Assembly (NCBI RefSeq): GCF_019100495.1
Contig: NZ_JAHRVA010000001.1
Span: 1,109,345 to 1,173,344 of the forward strand
Direction: 5' to 3'
Origin: Falsochrobactrum tianjinense
GTDB taxonomy: Bacteria > Pseudomonadota > Alphaproteobacteria > Rhizobiales > Rhizobiaceae
Length of the DNA: 64,000 nt
Shown here: piece after piece, positions 29,690 through 38,588 of the stretch
How the letters are laid out: every line of letters starts with the position of its first letter
Numbering within the stretch: the first letter of the stretch is position 1
Made by a program: the position numbers and the translations under genes
The notes under the pieces: model-generated
Told to the model about the DNA's origin: nothing
The model's database searches: none
What the model saw: only the letters and a program-made list of their open reading frames with translations

Positions 29690-30934
29690 ATGAGTTTGCA
29701 GCATGCAAAATTGATTAGCATTGCTACGGCCCTGCTGGGGAGTGCCGTAAGTGCACAAGCAGGCGGTTTCGAGCGCAGTTCGCAAGATTTTGACATTCTG
29801 TTCGAGCAGGGCAATGTCGTCGATACGACCGCTACTTTCGTTGCACCGCAGCGTAAGCTCAAGAATATACGCGGATCGGCTGTCGGAACGCTGCCCCCGC
29901 CAAATGGAACCGGCGGGATCAATCCCATCACAGGCCGCCCATATGGCACTTCGGTCGATGAAGCAAAAAGCTATTGGGTTCCTAAAATTTCCGCCAAGTT
30001 TGATTTGGCGGACGATCTGGCTTGTGCAGCACAGTATCGCCAGCCTTGGGGCGCTCATACGGATGCTGGTATGGACACCGTCCGTATGTATGTCGCAATT
30101 GAGCAGAAAATCTCATCGCATGACTATGGTCTGAACTGCTCCTACCGTTTTACGGCAGGTGAAAAAGGTTACTTCCGTATTCTAGGTGGTGTGAGCTATC
30201 AGGAGCTCAGGGGCGAACAGACGCGCCTGCTGCCTGCGCGAGGGTCGCTTCCTTTCCGTGTCGGTACTCTCGACGTTGAAGGCGAAAGCGTTGGCTGGCG
30301 CTTGGGTGCTGCCTATGAGATTCCCGAATATGCCTTGCGTGCAAGTCTGGTCTATCAGTCCAGACTGAATTACGATCTGAATGGACAGGTTGGGAATATC
30401 ATTCCCAATAGTGCTGTTGCAGTGGTGGGCGATGTTGCATCACCGCAATCGGTTGAGTTCAAGCTCCAGACAGGCATCGCACCCGACTGGCTTGCTTTTG
30501 GTTCGGTGAAATGGACCGATTGGTCAAGCATCGATCGTATCAGCTTCGTGAATAGCAGCGGCGTACCTTATGCTGGTATTTTTGCTCCGGGTCAGGAAAT
30601 TATGGCCCTTGAGCTTAAATTCAAGGATGGCTGGACGGTCACGGGCGGCGTTGGCCATAAATTCAATGAACAATGGTCGGCTGCTGCTACCATTACATGG
30701 GATCGCGGCACAACGACCGGTTTGTCGTCGCAGACGGACGTGTGGCTGTTTGGCCTTGGCACAAACTATAAGCCGACAGAACAGTTCGAGATTCGTCTTG
30801 CCGGTGCGGCTGGCGTACTTACATCAGGTGAACTGGATGATCGAGGCGTCGGTACACCGGGTTTGGGTTCTACCGGTGAGTTCGGTAATGATTTTGTCGG
30901 CGCTCTTTCGTTGACGGCCAAGGTCAAATTCTGA
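29690..30934 (+). CDS. OmpP1/FadL-family outer-membrane transporter
   Basis: A 414-residue outer-membrane beta-barrel of the FadL family, which lets long-chain fatty acids or other hydrophobic compounds cross the outer membrane. A signal peptide (LISIATALLGSAVSAQA) precedes the family's N-terminal plug segment (GGFERSSQDFDILFEQG). Alternating strands follow, ending in the barrel signature LTAKVKF with a terminal phenylalanine. ATG 29690 has GGGAGG upstream at good distance. It is monocistronic, ending at a bidirectional terminator. The substrate is inferred from the family. Confidence 0.9.
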   Translation: MSLQHAKLISIATALLGSAVSAQAGGFERSSQDFDILFEQGNVVDTTATFVAPQRKLKNIRGSAVGTLPPPNGTGGINPITGRPYGTSVDEAKSYWVPKISAKFDLADDLACAAQYRQPWGAHTDAGMDTVRMYVAIEQKISSHDYGLNCSYRFTAGEKGYFRILGGVSYQELRGEQTRLLPARGSLPFRVGTLDVEGESVGWRLGAAYEIPEYALRASLVYQSRLNYDLNGQVGNIIPNSAVAVVGDVASPQSVEFKLQTGIAPDWLAFGSVKWTDWSSIDRISFVNSSGVPYAGIFAPGQEIMALELKFKDGWTVTGGVGHKFNEQWSAAATITWDRGTTTGLSSQTDVWLFGLGTNYKPTEQFEIRLAGAAGVLTSGELDDRGVGTPGLGSTGEFGNDFVGALSLTAKVKF

Positions 30935-30952
30935 TCTTGCGTTAATCCAAAT

Positions 30953-30980
30953 AAAAAGCCCGGATCAATCCGGGCTTTTT
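30953..30980. terminator. Bidirectional terminator after the FadL-like gene
   Basis: AAAAAGCCCGGAT (30953-30965) and ATCCGGGCTTTTT (30968-30980) form a perfect 13-bp inverted repeat with U-tracts on both strands, placed between convergent genes. Confidence 0.88.
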
Positions 30981-30984
30981 GCTT

Positions 30985-31860
30985 TTATTGTTCAAGCCGG
31001 GCAAGAAGCGATGATGTATCCCAACGCCCGCCGCCGCTTTTCTGAACTTCCTTGTAAAATTGGTCAACCAATGCGGTAACAGGCAGAAGAGCGCCATTGC
31101 GGTCAGCTTCGTCAAGGCAGATGCCCAGATCCTTGCGCATCCAGTCGACGGCAAAACCGAAATCATATTTTCCCTGGTTCATGGTCCCGGAGCGATTTTC
31201 CATTTGCCACGAACCAGCGGCTCCTTTGGAAATAACAGAGATCAGCGCCTCTATATCCAGACCTGCTTTCTTGCCGAAATGAATTCCTTCCGCCAGCCCC
31301 TGCACAAGCCCGGCAATGCAGATCTGGTTGACCATCTTGGCCAGTTGCCCGGAGCCGGTAGTCCCCATGAGGCCCACCGAACGCGCATAGGTTTCAATGA
31401 TAGGCTTGGCGCGCTCAAAGATGGCCTCCGAACCACCGACCATCACCGTCAGTACACCATTTTCAGCGCCAGCTTGCCCACCGGAAACCGGTGCATCGAG
31501 AAAATGAAAGCCGCGTTTTTGGGCTTCTGCATCAAGTTCACGCGCGACTTCTGCGGAAGCGGTCGTGTTGTCAATAAATATGGCGCCCTGTTTTATCGTA
31601 GAAAAAGCGCCGTCCGGCCCTGTAGTCACGGAACGCAGGTCATCGTCATTGCCGACACAACTGAAAACGAAATCTGCATCGCAAGTGGCGTCTGCCGGTG
31701 TGGCCGCATATTTACCACCAAATTGCTGCGCCCATTTTTCGGCTTTGGCCGCTGTCCGGTTATAAACGGTGACATCGTAGCCGCCCTTGACTTTCAGATG
31801 GCCGGCCATTGGATAGCCCATAACGCCTAATCCGAGGAAGGCCACTTTCACTGCTGTCAT
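30985..31860 (-). CDS. Beta-hydroxyacid dehydrogenase (3-hydroxyisobutyrate dehydrogenase family)
   Basis: A 291-residue NAD(P)-dependent dehydrogenase of the 3-hydroxyisobutyrate/tartronate semialdehyde/glyoxylate reductase family. The Rossmann motif GLGVMGYPMAGHL is at the N-terminus, DAPVSGGQAGAENG is the substrate-binding signature, and the catalytic lysine lies in GQLAKMVNQI. A glyoxylate/succinic semialdehyde reductase or a tartronate semialdehyde reductase would look the same. ATG 31860 is preferred over 31866: GGAGG stands nine bases before 31860 but only three before 31866. Confidence 0.88.
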   Translation of the reverse strand: MTAVKVAFLGLGVMGYPMAGHLKVKGGYDVTVYNRTAAKAEKWAQQFGGKYAATPADATCDADFVFSCVGNDDDLRSVTTGPDGAFSTIKQGAIFIDNTTASAEVARELDAEAQKRGFHFLDAPVSGGQAGAENGVLTVMVGGSEAIFERAKPIIETYARSVGLMGTTGSGQLAKMVNQICIAGLVQGLAEGIHFGKKAGLDIEALISVISKGAAGSWQMENRSGTMNQGKYDFGFAVDWMRKDLGICLDEADRNGALLPVTALVDQFYKEVQKSGGGRWDTSSLLARLEQ

Positions 31861-31966
31861 TCTCATGTTCCTCCAGTAACTTCACGAATATTAGCCGGGG
31901 CACTCTATCTGTTTGTTTTACGTATTTTCGGGCGCAAAACCGGTTTCCATTTTTGCTGGAAACTCT

Positions 31967-32803
31967 CTAGCGAACAAGGTGCCGTGTCAGCCGTCTTTCA
32001 AGGAAATCCCAGATATGCCGCAGGCATTCAACGATAAGCAGATAGATGACGGCTGCCCACAGATAAGTCTGGAAATCGAATGTGCGTGAGTAGGCACGGC
32101 GAGTTTCGCCCATCAGATCGAGTACGGTGATAATGGCCACGATGGCCGATCCCTTGATCATGAGGATGACTTCATTACCGTAAGGGCGCAATGCAACGAT
32201 CAGGGACTGTGGCAGAATGATTTTCCAGAACGCTACGCGTTTGGAAATGCCCAATGCGGCAGCACCTTCCCATTGCCCCCTCGGAATGCTCTGAATGGCA
32301 CCGCGCAGGATTTCTGCCTGATAGGCCGCCGTATTAAGCGAGAAAGCGAGAATGGCGCAGTTCCACGCATCGCGGAAGAATGACCACAGCCCGATATCTG
32401 AGAGGAAAGGTCGGAAAGTACCAAAGCCGTAATAGATGAGGAAGGTTTGCGCAAGCAGCGGCGTGCCGCGGAAGAAATAGACATAGCCGAAGGCGATATT
32501 GCGAACCCAGCGCTTCTTGGACATGCGCGCGGCTGTAATTGGCAGCGACAGGATTGCTCCAATGACGATGGAAACCGCAACCAGTTGCAGTGTGGTCAGC
32601 AGGCCCGACCAATATCGCAGCGCATAGGTTTCGAAGAGATCAATGCGCCATGCATTATAAAGATAGATCGCAAGCCCCGCGAAAAGCAACGCCCAGATCG
32701 CAACGATCACATGGCCGGCGACGCGCGCACGAGTCCAGCTTCTGGCGACCGGCGGAGGCGGCATCATGCCTGAATTTCCAGAAATAGTTTCACTCATGGT
32801 CAT
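31967..32803 (-). CDS. Polar amino-acid ABC transporter permease (HisM/ArtM-like)
   Basis: A 278-residue inner-membrane permease of the HisMQ family, with about five transmembrane helices after a cytoplasmic N-terminal extension. The ATPase-coupling EAA loop appears as GAAALGISKRVAFWKIILPQ. TTLQLVAVSIVIG marks the start of the transport domain. Its ATG overlaps the stop of the upstream permease by 4 bp, so the two are co-translated and form the heterodimeric channel. No ATPase gene follows; the next gene is a dehydrogenase. Confidence 0.9.
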   Translation of the reverse strand: MTMSETISGNSGMMPPPPVARSWTRARVAGHVIVAIWALLFAGLAIYLYNAWRIDLFETYALRYWSGLLTTLQLVAVSIVIGAILSLPITAARMSKKRWVRNIAFGYVYFFRGTPLLAQTFLIYYGFGTFRPFLSDIGLWSFFRDAWNCAILAFSLNTAAYQAEILRGAIQSIPRGQWEGAAALGISKRVAFWKIILPQSLIVALRPYGNEVILMIKGSAIVAIITVLDLMGETRRAYSRTFDFQTYLWAAVIYLLIVECLRHIWDFLERRLTRHLVR

Positions 32804-33522
32804 GCCCCGCGCGATGGATCGTTGCCCGCATCGGCCCAGCGGGCGATACGCTCAATGAAATATGAGGAGATGATAGCAAGGGCGAGATAGAGCAGGCAGG
32901 CCACGCCGAAAAATAAGAATGGCTCTTTCGTCACGCGCGCTGCAATGGATGTCTGGCGCAGGATATCGGACAGGGTAATCACCGAAACCAGCGATGTGTC
33001 CTTCAACAGGACAAGCCAGAGATTTGCGAGGCCCGGCAGAGCGATGCGGATAAGTTGCGGAAAAATGACCATGCGCATTGTTTGCCAATGAGACAGACCG
33101 ACCGCGTAGCCGCCTTCATATTGCCCGCGTGGAATAGCGCGAAATGCCGACAGAAAAACTTCACTCGAATAGGAAGAGAACACAAAACCGAGCGCAATCA
33201 TACCGGCCATAAAGGCGTTGATTTCGATATTGGCACTGATGTTGAGGAAGACGAGCAGTCGTTGCAGGCCCAGCGATGCGCCAAAATAGACGAGAAAGAG
33301 GGTGAGAAGCTCCGGCAAACCACGAAATATGGTGGTATAGATGTTGCATGCGAGCCGGACCGATGGTTCTTCCGACTGCTTGCCCAGCGCTACAAGAAAC
33401 CCAAGGGCGAGGCCCACGGGCAATGTTGCAAGGGCCAGAGAGATCGTGACCAGAAGTCCCCAGGCTATACTTGTTCCCCAGCCACTGGAACTGAATCCTA
33501 ACAAGGTGGCGTAATGTTCCAT
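32800..33522 (-). CDS. Polar amino-acid ABC transporter permease (HisQ/ArtQ-like)
   Basis: A 240-residue permease, partner of the one downstream. It opens with GLLVTISLALATLPVG, the typical start of the HisMQ domain. The EAA loop is EGGYAVGLSHWQTMRMVIFPQ-like and the final helix (VACLLYLALAIISSYFIE) is intact. It is expressed after the binding-protein gene (154-bp gap) and overlaps the next permease by 4 bp. Confidence 0.9.
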   Translation of the reverse strand: MEHYATLLGFSSSGWGTSIAWGLLVTISLALATLPVGLALGFLVALGKQSEEPSVRLACNIYTTIFRGLPELLTLFLVYFGASLGLQRLLVFLNISANIEINAFMAGMIALGFVFSSYSSEVFLSAFRAIPRGQYEGGYAVGLSHWQTMRMVIFPQLIRIALPGLANLWLVLLKDTSLVSVITLSDILRQTSIAARVTKEPFLFFGVACLLYLALAIISSYFIERIARWADAGNDPSRGA

Positions 33523-33676
33523 GCGCCTAATCCCTTCCCAGAGGCCGTACGGTATTCAATAATACAAACAATGAAAACTCCACAGATCTTGCTCCGGCAA
33601 ACTCTCATGCCGGACAAGCTCTAATAATCGCGCCGGTTTATGCATGAGTAAACCGGCGCTGCAATGTCAGACTGGA

Positions 33677-34483
33677 TTAGTTTTCGGCGCCATAAGCATC
33701 GAAATCAAAATATTTGTCGTTGATTTCCTTATACTTGCCATTGGTGCGGATAGCCTTGATCGCCTCATTGAACTTATCGACCAGATCCTGGCGGCCTTTC
33801 TTGATTGCAACACCGGCGCCGGGGCCGTGTATCTCGATGACAGGCGGGTAAGTGCCGACCATCTTGCAGCATGCGCCGTCTTCCGTTTTCAGCCATTCGG
33901 CCAGCGTTACGCTGTCATCATTGACCGCGTCCAGACGTCCATTGGCAAGATCGAGACGGTATTCTTCCGCAGTCGGATAGGCTTTGATTGTGCTGTCGGT
34001 GAAGGTCTTTTCCGCGTAATTGGCGTGGGTGGTCGATACCTGTACCCCGATTATCTTGCCGGCAAGGTCTTCTTTGGTCACGCCCTTGATGTCGGTATCC
34101 TTGGGCGCGGCGATGCCAGGTGGGGTGTTGTAATACTTATTGGAGAAATCGACCTGTTTCTTGCGTTCTTCCGTAATGGACATGGATGCGATGAAGGCAT
34201 CGAACTTGCCAGCCTGAAGGGCAGGGATCGCGCCGTCCCATTCCTGCGTCACGAATTCGCATTCCGCTTTCATCTCAACGCAAAGCGCCTTGGCGATGTC
34301 GATATCGAAACCAGAAAGTGTGCCATCCGGTTGGATAAAATTGAAGGGAGGATAGGCGCCTTCCGTGCCGATTTTCAACTTCAAAGGCTCCTGGGCATTT
34401 GCAATTCCGGCACTCATACCGCCGATCGCGATTGCAAGTGCTGCAACTGACGTTGCTGCTGCGATACGCTTGATAACGCGCAT
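33677..34483 (-). CDS. Periplasmic polar amino-acid binding protein
   Basis: A 268-residue solute-binding protein (family 3) that delivers a basic or polar amino acid to the HisMQ permeases. A signal peptide ends in ANAQE near residue 31. The ligand-binding signature GFDIDIAKALC is present, as is the MSITEERKKQVDFS segment seen in lysine/arginine/ornithine and octopine/nopaline binding proteins. A CC pair occurs near residue 205. Exact substrate is unknown. It is the first gene of the transporter operon, with its promoter presumably in 34,484-34,808. Confidence 0.9.
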   Translation of the reverse strand: MRVIKRIAAATSVAALAIAIGGMSAGIANAQEPLKLKIGTEGAYPPFNFIQPDGTLSGFDIDIAKALCVEMKAECEFVTQEWDGAIPALQAGKFDAFIASMSITEERKKQVDFSNKYYNTPPGIAAPKDTDIKGVTKEDLAGKIIGVQVSTTHANYAEKTFTDSTIKAYPTAEEYRLDLANGRLDAVNDDSVTLAEWLKTEDGACCKMVGTYPPVIEIHGPGAGVAIKKGRQDLVDKFNEAIKAIRTNGKYKEINDKYFDFDAYGAEN

Positions 34484-34808
34484 TTCTCGTCCTCTCGTTT
34501 GTTGTGGCTGGTTCCCTGATTATTCTTCTGGTTCAGCCCCTTCAAGGGATGTTCGCGATCATATGCCGTGGATAGCAGATCTGATAGCGCCCCCTAGCCT
34601 CTATCAATAAATGCAGGAACCGCTGACGCGCAATATTTTTTCGCGCTTATGTTCAGCCATCCGTTCCCGTTTCGATAATCCCACCATTTTCCACTGTATG
34701 GCAAGATGGCTCGCGTAATTTAATTTTACGTGCGTACCGCCGAACTTGTGAGTAGATCCGCAGCAAATAGCCTAAACACCGTATAATATACTACAAATAG
34801 CCCAATAT
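34484..34808. other. Intergenic region between mobB and the binding-protein gene
   Basis: No gene is seen in these 325 bases. The part next to 34484 should carry the promoter of the transporter operon; the part next to 34808, after mobB, is AT-rich. I find no strong hairpin. Confidence 0.5.
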
Positions 34809-35324
34809 TTAGGGTTTCTCACAAAGCTGCATGAGATGTTCGATAAAGACGGCGATTTCTTCCACCGCATCAATATGAAAAACTGGAAGATTCTCATCAA
34901 TCTGTGGATGGTCGCTGGCTATCGCCACGATACTCGGATTGCTTGCGGACAGAGGAGGTCCTGCGTGACCGCCTTCTCGTCTCAGTTCGATCTTGGGGTG
35001 AGATTCGCCCTTGTATCCCTCCACAAGCACAAGGTCGCAAGAGGCAAGCTTGCACGCGATCTCATGCAAGGACGGTTCTTCCTCACCCATATTCTCATGC
35101 ATTATCGCATAGCGGGCCGATGATACGATGGCGACTTCCACCGCGCCCGCCTCGCGATGTCGCCAGGAATCGGTGCCCTGATGATCGATATCGAAATTAT
35201 GATGCGCGTGTTTAATGGTGGAAATGCGATAACCCCGTTTGGTAAACGTTTGCACGAGCCTTTCGGTCAATGTCGTTTTGCCGGAATTCTTCCAGCCCGT
35301 AATACCAAATAGTTTTTGCGTCAT
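34809..35324 (-). CDS. mobB: Molybdopterin-guanine dinucleotide biosynthesis protein B
   Basis: A 171-residue P-loop GTPase that assists MobA in attaching GMP to molybdopterin. The Walker A motif is GWKNSGKTT at residues 10-18. The switch-like HHNFDIDHQGTDSWRHREAGA segment and LVLVEGYKGE are family hallmarks. It is the last gene of an overlapping series (EamA - mobA - mobB), starting 4 bp inside the mobA stop. Confidence 0.93.
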   Translation of the reverse strand: MTQKLFGITGWKNSGKTTLTERLVQTFTKRGYRISTIKHAHHNFDIDHQGTDSWRHREAGAVEVAIVSSARYAIMHENMGEEEPSLHEIACKLASCDLVLVEGYKGESHPKIELRREGGHAGPPLSASNPSIVAIASDHPQIDENLPVFHIDAVEEIAVFIEHLMQLCEKP

Positions 35325-35968
35325 TTCAGTGCCTCATTCAGCCGTCTGGCCTCGGCAAGATCATCTGGCCGGTTGATATTGAAGAACGGGTCATAGGTTT
35401 CATTCCGCCCCGGTAGAGTGACAAGCGGGAATTCTACCGTTTCAAAGCCGATATCGGTAGCAAAGGCCAGCACACTCGCTTTCTTTGCATCCGCCAGCCA
35501 TGTTTCAAGCATCGACACAAGCGTGGTTTCCCAAAGCCCGAAAACAGGATGAATGCGATCTCTAGAACTGGCGAGTACAATTCTTGCGCCGGTTTTCCGC
35601 CGACGCTCATAAAGCTGGCGGCCAAGATCTTGCGGAAAGAAAGGGCTGTCGGCTGCGGCGCTGAGCAGCAGTGGAAATGTTGGGATGAAGCGGAGCGCCG
35701 ATAATAGTCCGATCAGCGGTCCGCCATGATCGGCTTTCACATCTGTGGCAATTGGATATCCCAAGGGTTCGAAAGGGGAAGGATCGCAATTAGCATTGAT
35801 GAAAAGAAGATCAACTTGCGGCGAGAGCCGTCTGGCGACGTGTTCGATTATCGTATCGGAGCCAATACGCTGAAAGAATTTGTCGCCCAAGATTCCGCCT
35901 TCCTGCATCCGGCTGGAAATCCCGCCGGCAATAATGGCGCCGGCAACTTGGCCTGACGCTTCTTTCAT
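35321..35968 (-). CDS. mobA: Molybdenum cofactor guanylyltransferase
   Basis: Transfers GMP from GTP to molybdopterin to form the MGD cofactor used by DMSO-reductase-family enzymes. The 215-residue protein has a nucleotide-binding start (GAIIAGGISSRMQEGG, a degenerate GGxSxRM motif), then DKFFQRIG, and the catalytic acidic region AAADSPFFP. A typical NINRPDDL motif closes it. It overlaps both neighbours by 4 bp. GGAG precedes its ATG. Confidence 0.93.
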   Translation of the reverse strand: MKEASGQVAGAIIAGGISSRMQEGGILGDKFFQRIGSDTIIEHVARRLSPQVDLLFINANCDPSPFEPLGYPIATDVKADHGGPLIGLLSALRFIPTFPLLLSAAADSPFFPQDLGRQLYERRRKTGARIVLASSRDRIHPVFGLWETTLVSMLETWLADAKKASVLAFATDIGFETVEFPLVTLPGRNETYDPFFNINRPDDLAEARRLNEALK

Positions 35969-36888
35969 GACGGCTCCACTCCTGTTGGTTGAGCAGCAAG
36001 CGTGCTCCTGTGTTTTGTGCGCTTCTTGAGGACCTTTTCACGATAGACCATATAGACGCCGCTGCCCACGACCAGAGCCGATCCGGCGATCGTATAAGCA
36101 TCCGGCGCCTCACCAAAGACCACGGTGCTTAACACAATGGCCCAAAGGAGGCTGGAATAACGGAATGGCGTCACAAAAGAAATTTCACCTTCACGCATGG
36201 CCAGAATGATGAAATGGTAGCCGACCAACAGCAGACCGGCGGCGACCGCTGCAAGCAAGACAGATGTCAGGCCGATGGGCTGCCACCCGCCCATGGGGCC
36301 GGTAAGCGCGCCGCCTGTTAGGGTTATGGCGGCTGTTGTTACCATGGAAAGATAGAGCGTGGAGACATGGGCGGGAACGCGCCGGGTGGCGAGATCGCGC
36401 ATGGCTGCGAAGCAGATGCTCGCGAGGAGAATTGCGACAGCACCCAGACTTGCTGCGCTGTCAGCACCGGGGCGGATGATGATCAATACGCCTACCAGCC
36501 CCCCGGAAATGCACAGCCAGCGCCGCCACCCGACCTTTTCCTTGAAAAATAACACAGCTCCCAGTGTAACGACCAGCGGTGTGGCTTGAAAAACTGCCGA
36601 ACAGAATGCTTGCGAGAGATGGCCCAGCGAATAAATATAAGTGATGGTGGCCAGAACTTCGCCCAGAACGCGTATTATCGTCATCCGCTCCAGCGAGAAC
36701 TGGCGCAAAGCTCCGCTACGCCATGCAAGAAAGCCGATTGCCATGGTGGCGAAAATACCGCGCAGCAGCATATATTGGCCGCTGTTCATCTCAGTGAGCA
36801 GATATTTCGTGATGGAATCGCCTATGGTGAAAGTGCCCATGGCGAGAAGCATAAAAATACTTGCGCGGAAGTTAGCTGACTGCGGCAC
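35965..36888 (-). CDS. EamA/DMT-family membrane transporter
   Basis: A 307-residue protein with about ten transmembrane helices in two EamA repeats (residues about 10-140 and 150-285). It is a drug/metabolite exporter-type carrier of unknown substrate. It starts with GTG at 36888. Its stop overlaps the mobA start by 4 bp, tying its expression to molybdenum-cofactor genes; whether it has a role in that pathway is not known. moaA lies 91 bp upstream on the same strand. Confidence 0.85.
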   Translation of the reverse strand: MPQSANFRASIFMLLAMGTFTIGDSITKYLLTEMNSGQYMLLRGIFATMAIGFLAWRSGALRQFSLERMTIIRVLGEVLATITYIYSLGHLSQAFCSAVFQATPLVVTLGAVLFFKEKVGWRRWLCISGGLVGVLIIIRPGADSAASLGAVAILLASICFAAMRDLATRRVPAHVSTLYLSMVTTAAITLTGGALTGPMGGWQPIGLTSVLLAAVAAGLLLVGYHFIILAMREGEISFVTPFRYSSLLWAIVLSTVVFGEAPDAYTIAGSALVVGSGVYMVYREKVLKKRTKHRSTLAAQPTGVEPS

Positions 36889-36979
36889 GATAGAGAATCC
36901 CGTTTAGGAATACATATCGCCCCAGCATAGCTTTCGCGAGTGTTATTTATACTTGAAATAAAAAGACTGTTATTGTTTT

Positions 36980-38014
36980 CTAGCCGCCTGTAAGACTCAT
37001 GTGACGAGCGACAGCAGGGCGGTTGTGATCCCGGTCGATGATGAAATCGTGTCCCTTGGGCTTGCGTGAAATGGCTTCATCGATGGTTTCACTCAACAGC
37101 GCATCGCTTTCGCTGGCGCGCACCGCCTGCCGCAGGTCCGCATCGTCATTCTGACCCAGGCACATATAGAGCATGCCAGTGCAGGTGAGGCGTACACGAT
37201 TGCAGCTTTCGCAGAAATTATGTGTTAGCGGCGTAATGAAACCAAGGCGGCCGCCGGTTTCCGCAATCGTGACATAGCGGGCAGGGCCGCCGGTACTATA
37301 TAGGCTATCATGGAGCGTGAACTGTCGGGCGAGGTCGGCACGCACTTGCGAAAGCGGTAAATATTGATCCGTGCGGTCAAACTCGATTTCGCCCATTGGC
37401 ATGGTTTCGATGAGTGTTAGGTCCATGTTGCGGCCATGGGCCCAGCGAATCATGTGGGCTATTTCGAGTTCGTTGAAGTTTTTCAACGCGACTGCATTGA
37501 TCTTGACGCTGATACCAGCCTTCTGTGCGGCCTCTATCCCTTCCAAAACCCGAGATAGATCGCCCCAACGGGTGATCTCGCGAAATTTGCCGGGGTCAAG
37601 TGTATCCATGGACACGTTGATACGGCGTATGCCGCAATCAGCGAGTTCATCTGCAAACCGGACGAGCTGTGAGCCATTGGTGGTCAGCGTCAGTTCATCC
37701 AGAGTGCCGGATGCAAGGTGGCGGGAGAGGCTGCGGACGAGATGCATGATATTCTTGCGCACAAGCGGTTCGCCGCCCGTAAGGCGCAGTTTGCGTACGC
37801 CTCTATTGATAAACGCGCTGCAAATCCGATCGAGTTCCTCCAGTGTGAGCAGGTCTTTCTTGGGCAGAAAGGTCATATGCTCTGCCATGCAATAGGTGCA
37901 GCGGAAATCGCAGCGATCTGTCACCGAAACACGTAGATAGGTGATGGCGCGCCCGAACGGATCAATCATTTGTCCGACCGGAGAAACAAGGGGCTGTGTT
38001 TGAGAGTGTTGCAT
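36980..38014 (-). CDS. moaA: GTP 3',8-cyclase (molybdenum cofactor biosynthesis protein A)
   Basis: A radical-SAM enzyme that, with MoaC, makes cyclic pyranopterin monophosphate from GTP, the first step of molybdenum cofactor synthesis. The N-terminal cluster motif is CDFRCTYC. The second cluster is held by [11 protein letters not shown] and a later cysteine (MLYMCLG), and the C-terminal GG is present. Starting at ATG 38014 gives 344 residues, the length I recall for Brucella MoaA. The reading extends to 38113, but those residues are not family-like. It heads the EamA - mobA - mobB series. Confidence 0.93.
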   Translation of the reverse strand: MQHSQTQPLVSPVGQMIDPFGRAITYLRVSVTDRCDFRCTYCMAEHMTFLPKKDLLTLEELDRICSAFINRGVRKLRLTGGEPLVRKNIMHLVRSLSRHLASGTLDELTLTTNGSQLVRFADELADCGIRRINVSMDTLDPGKFREITRWGDLSRVLEGIEAAQKAGISVKINAVALKNFNELEIAHMIRWAHGRNMDLTLIETMPMGEIEFDRTDQYLPLSQVRADLARQFTLHDSLYSTGGPARYVTIAETGGRLGFITPLTHNFCESCNRVRLTCTGMLYMCLGQNDDADLRQAVRASESDALLSETIDEAISRKPKGHDFIIDRDHNRPAVARHMSLTGG

Positions 38015-38195
38015 CCGATAAGCCATTGTTTCACATATTGCAGAGCGAAATCTGTACTTCTCTTCATGACATAGGTTTTCCAGGAGCCTTTGTCCAGTTT
38101 GCACAATAATCAAGCGGTTTTAAGGAGGGGCGGCATATCGACAGTCCCTTGCAAAAGCGGGATACTGGCGCAGCTTGTGAAAATGGAGAACTGTA

Positions 38196-38561
38196 ATGAG
38201 CGATGTCTGGCCCACCGAGTTGCGCGTTTCCAGCGACCGGAAAATGCTGACAGTGGCTTTTGAGGATGGAGAACGGTTTGATCTGACTGCGGAGCTGCTG
38301 CGCGTGCTCTCGCCATCGGCGGAAGTGCAAGGTCATTCGCCCGAACAACGGGTAACGGTTGGCGGCAAGCGCGATGTCGAGATCATGAAGATGGAGCCAA
38401 TTGGCAATTATGCCGTGCGCATCACCTTCGATGACATGCACGATACTGGATTGTTTTCATGGACTTATCTCCACAGGCTCGGCGTTGGGAAGGACACGCT
38501 TTGGCAGAATTATCTCGATGATCTTTCGCAAAAAGGGCTGACCCGCGATCCCAGAAGATAA
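38196..38561 (+). CDS. DUF971 (gamma-butyrobetaine hydroxylase-like N-terminal) protein
   Basis: A 121-residue protein of the DUF971 family, seen here as WPTELRVSSDRKMLTVAFEDG, then a LRVLSPSAEVQGH stretch and GNYAVRITFDDMHDTGLFSW. The fold is a small beta sandwich found fused to some dioxygenases and in Fe-S related proteins; its own role is unclear. ATG 38196 has GGAGAA upstream. It diverges from moaA and converges on the fumarase gene. Confidence 0.85.
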   Translation: MSDVWPTELRVSSDRKMLTVAFEDGERFDLTAELLRVLSPSAEVQGHSPEQRVTVGGKRDVEIMKMEPIGNYAVRITFDDMHDTGLFSWTYLHRLGVGKDTLWQNYLDDLSQKGLTRDPRR

Positions 38562-38581
38562 AGGCGGCCTTTGCCGCCTTT
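38560..38581. terminator. Bidirectional terminator between the DUF971 gene and fumA
   Basis: AAAGGCGGC (38560-38568) and GCCGCCTTT (38573-38581) make a perfect 9-bp stem with a CTTT loop. The left arm overlaps the stop codon of the DUF971 gene. Confidence 0.75.
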
Positions 38582-38588
38582 CGCTATC

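Noticed and set aside
31060..31830. 256-codon plus-strand reading opposite the dehydrogenase
   Set aside because: Shadow frame of a conserved Rossmann enzyme.
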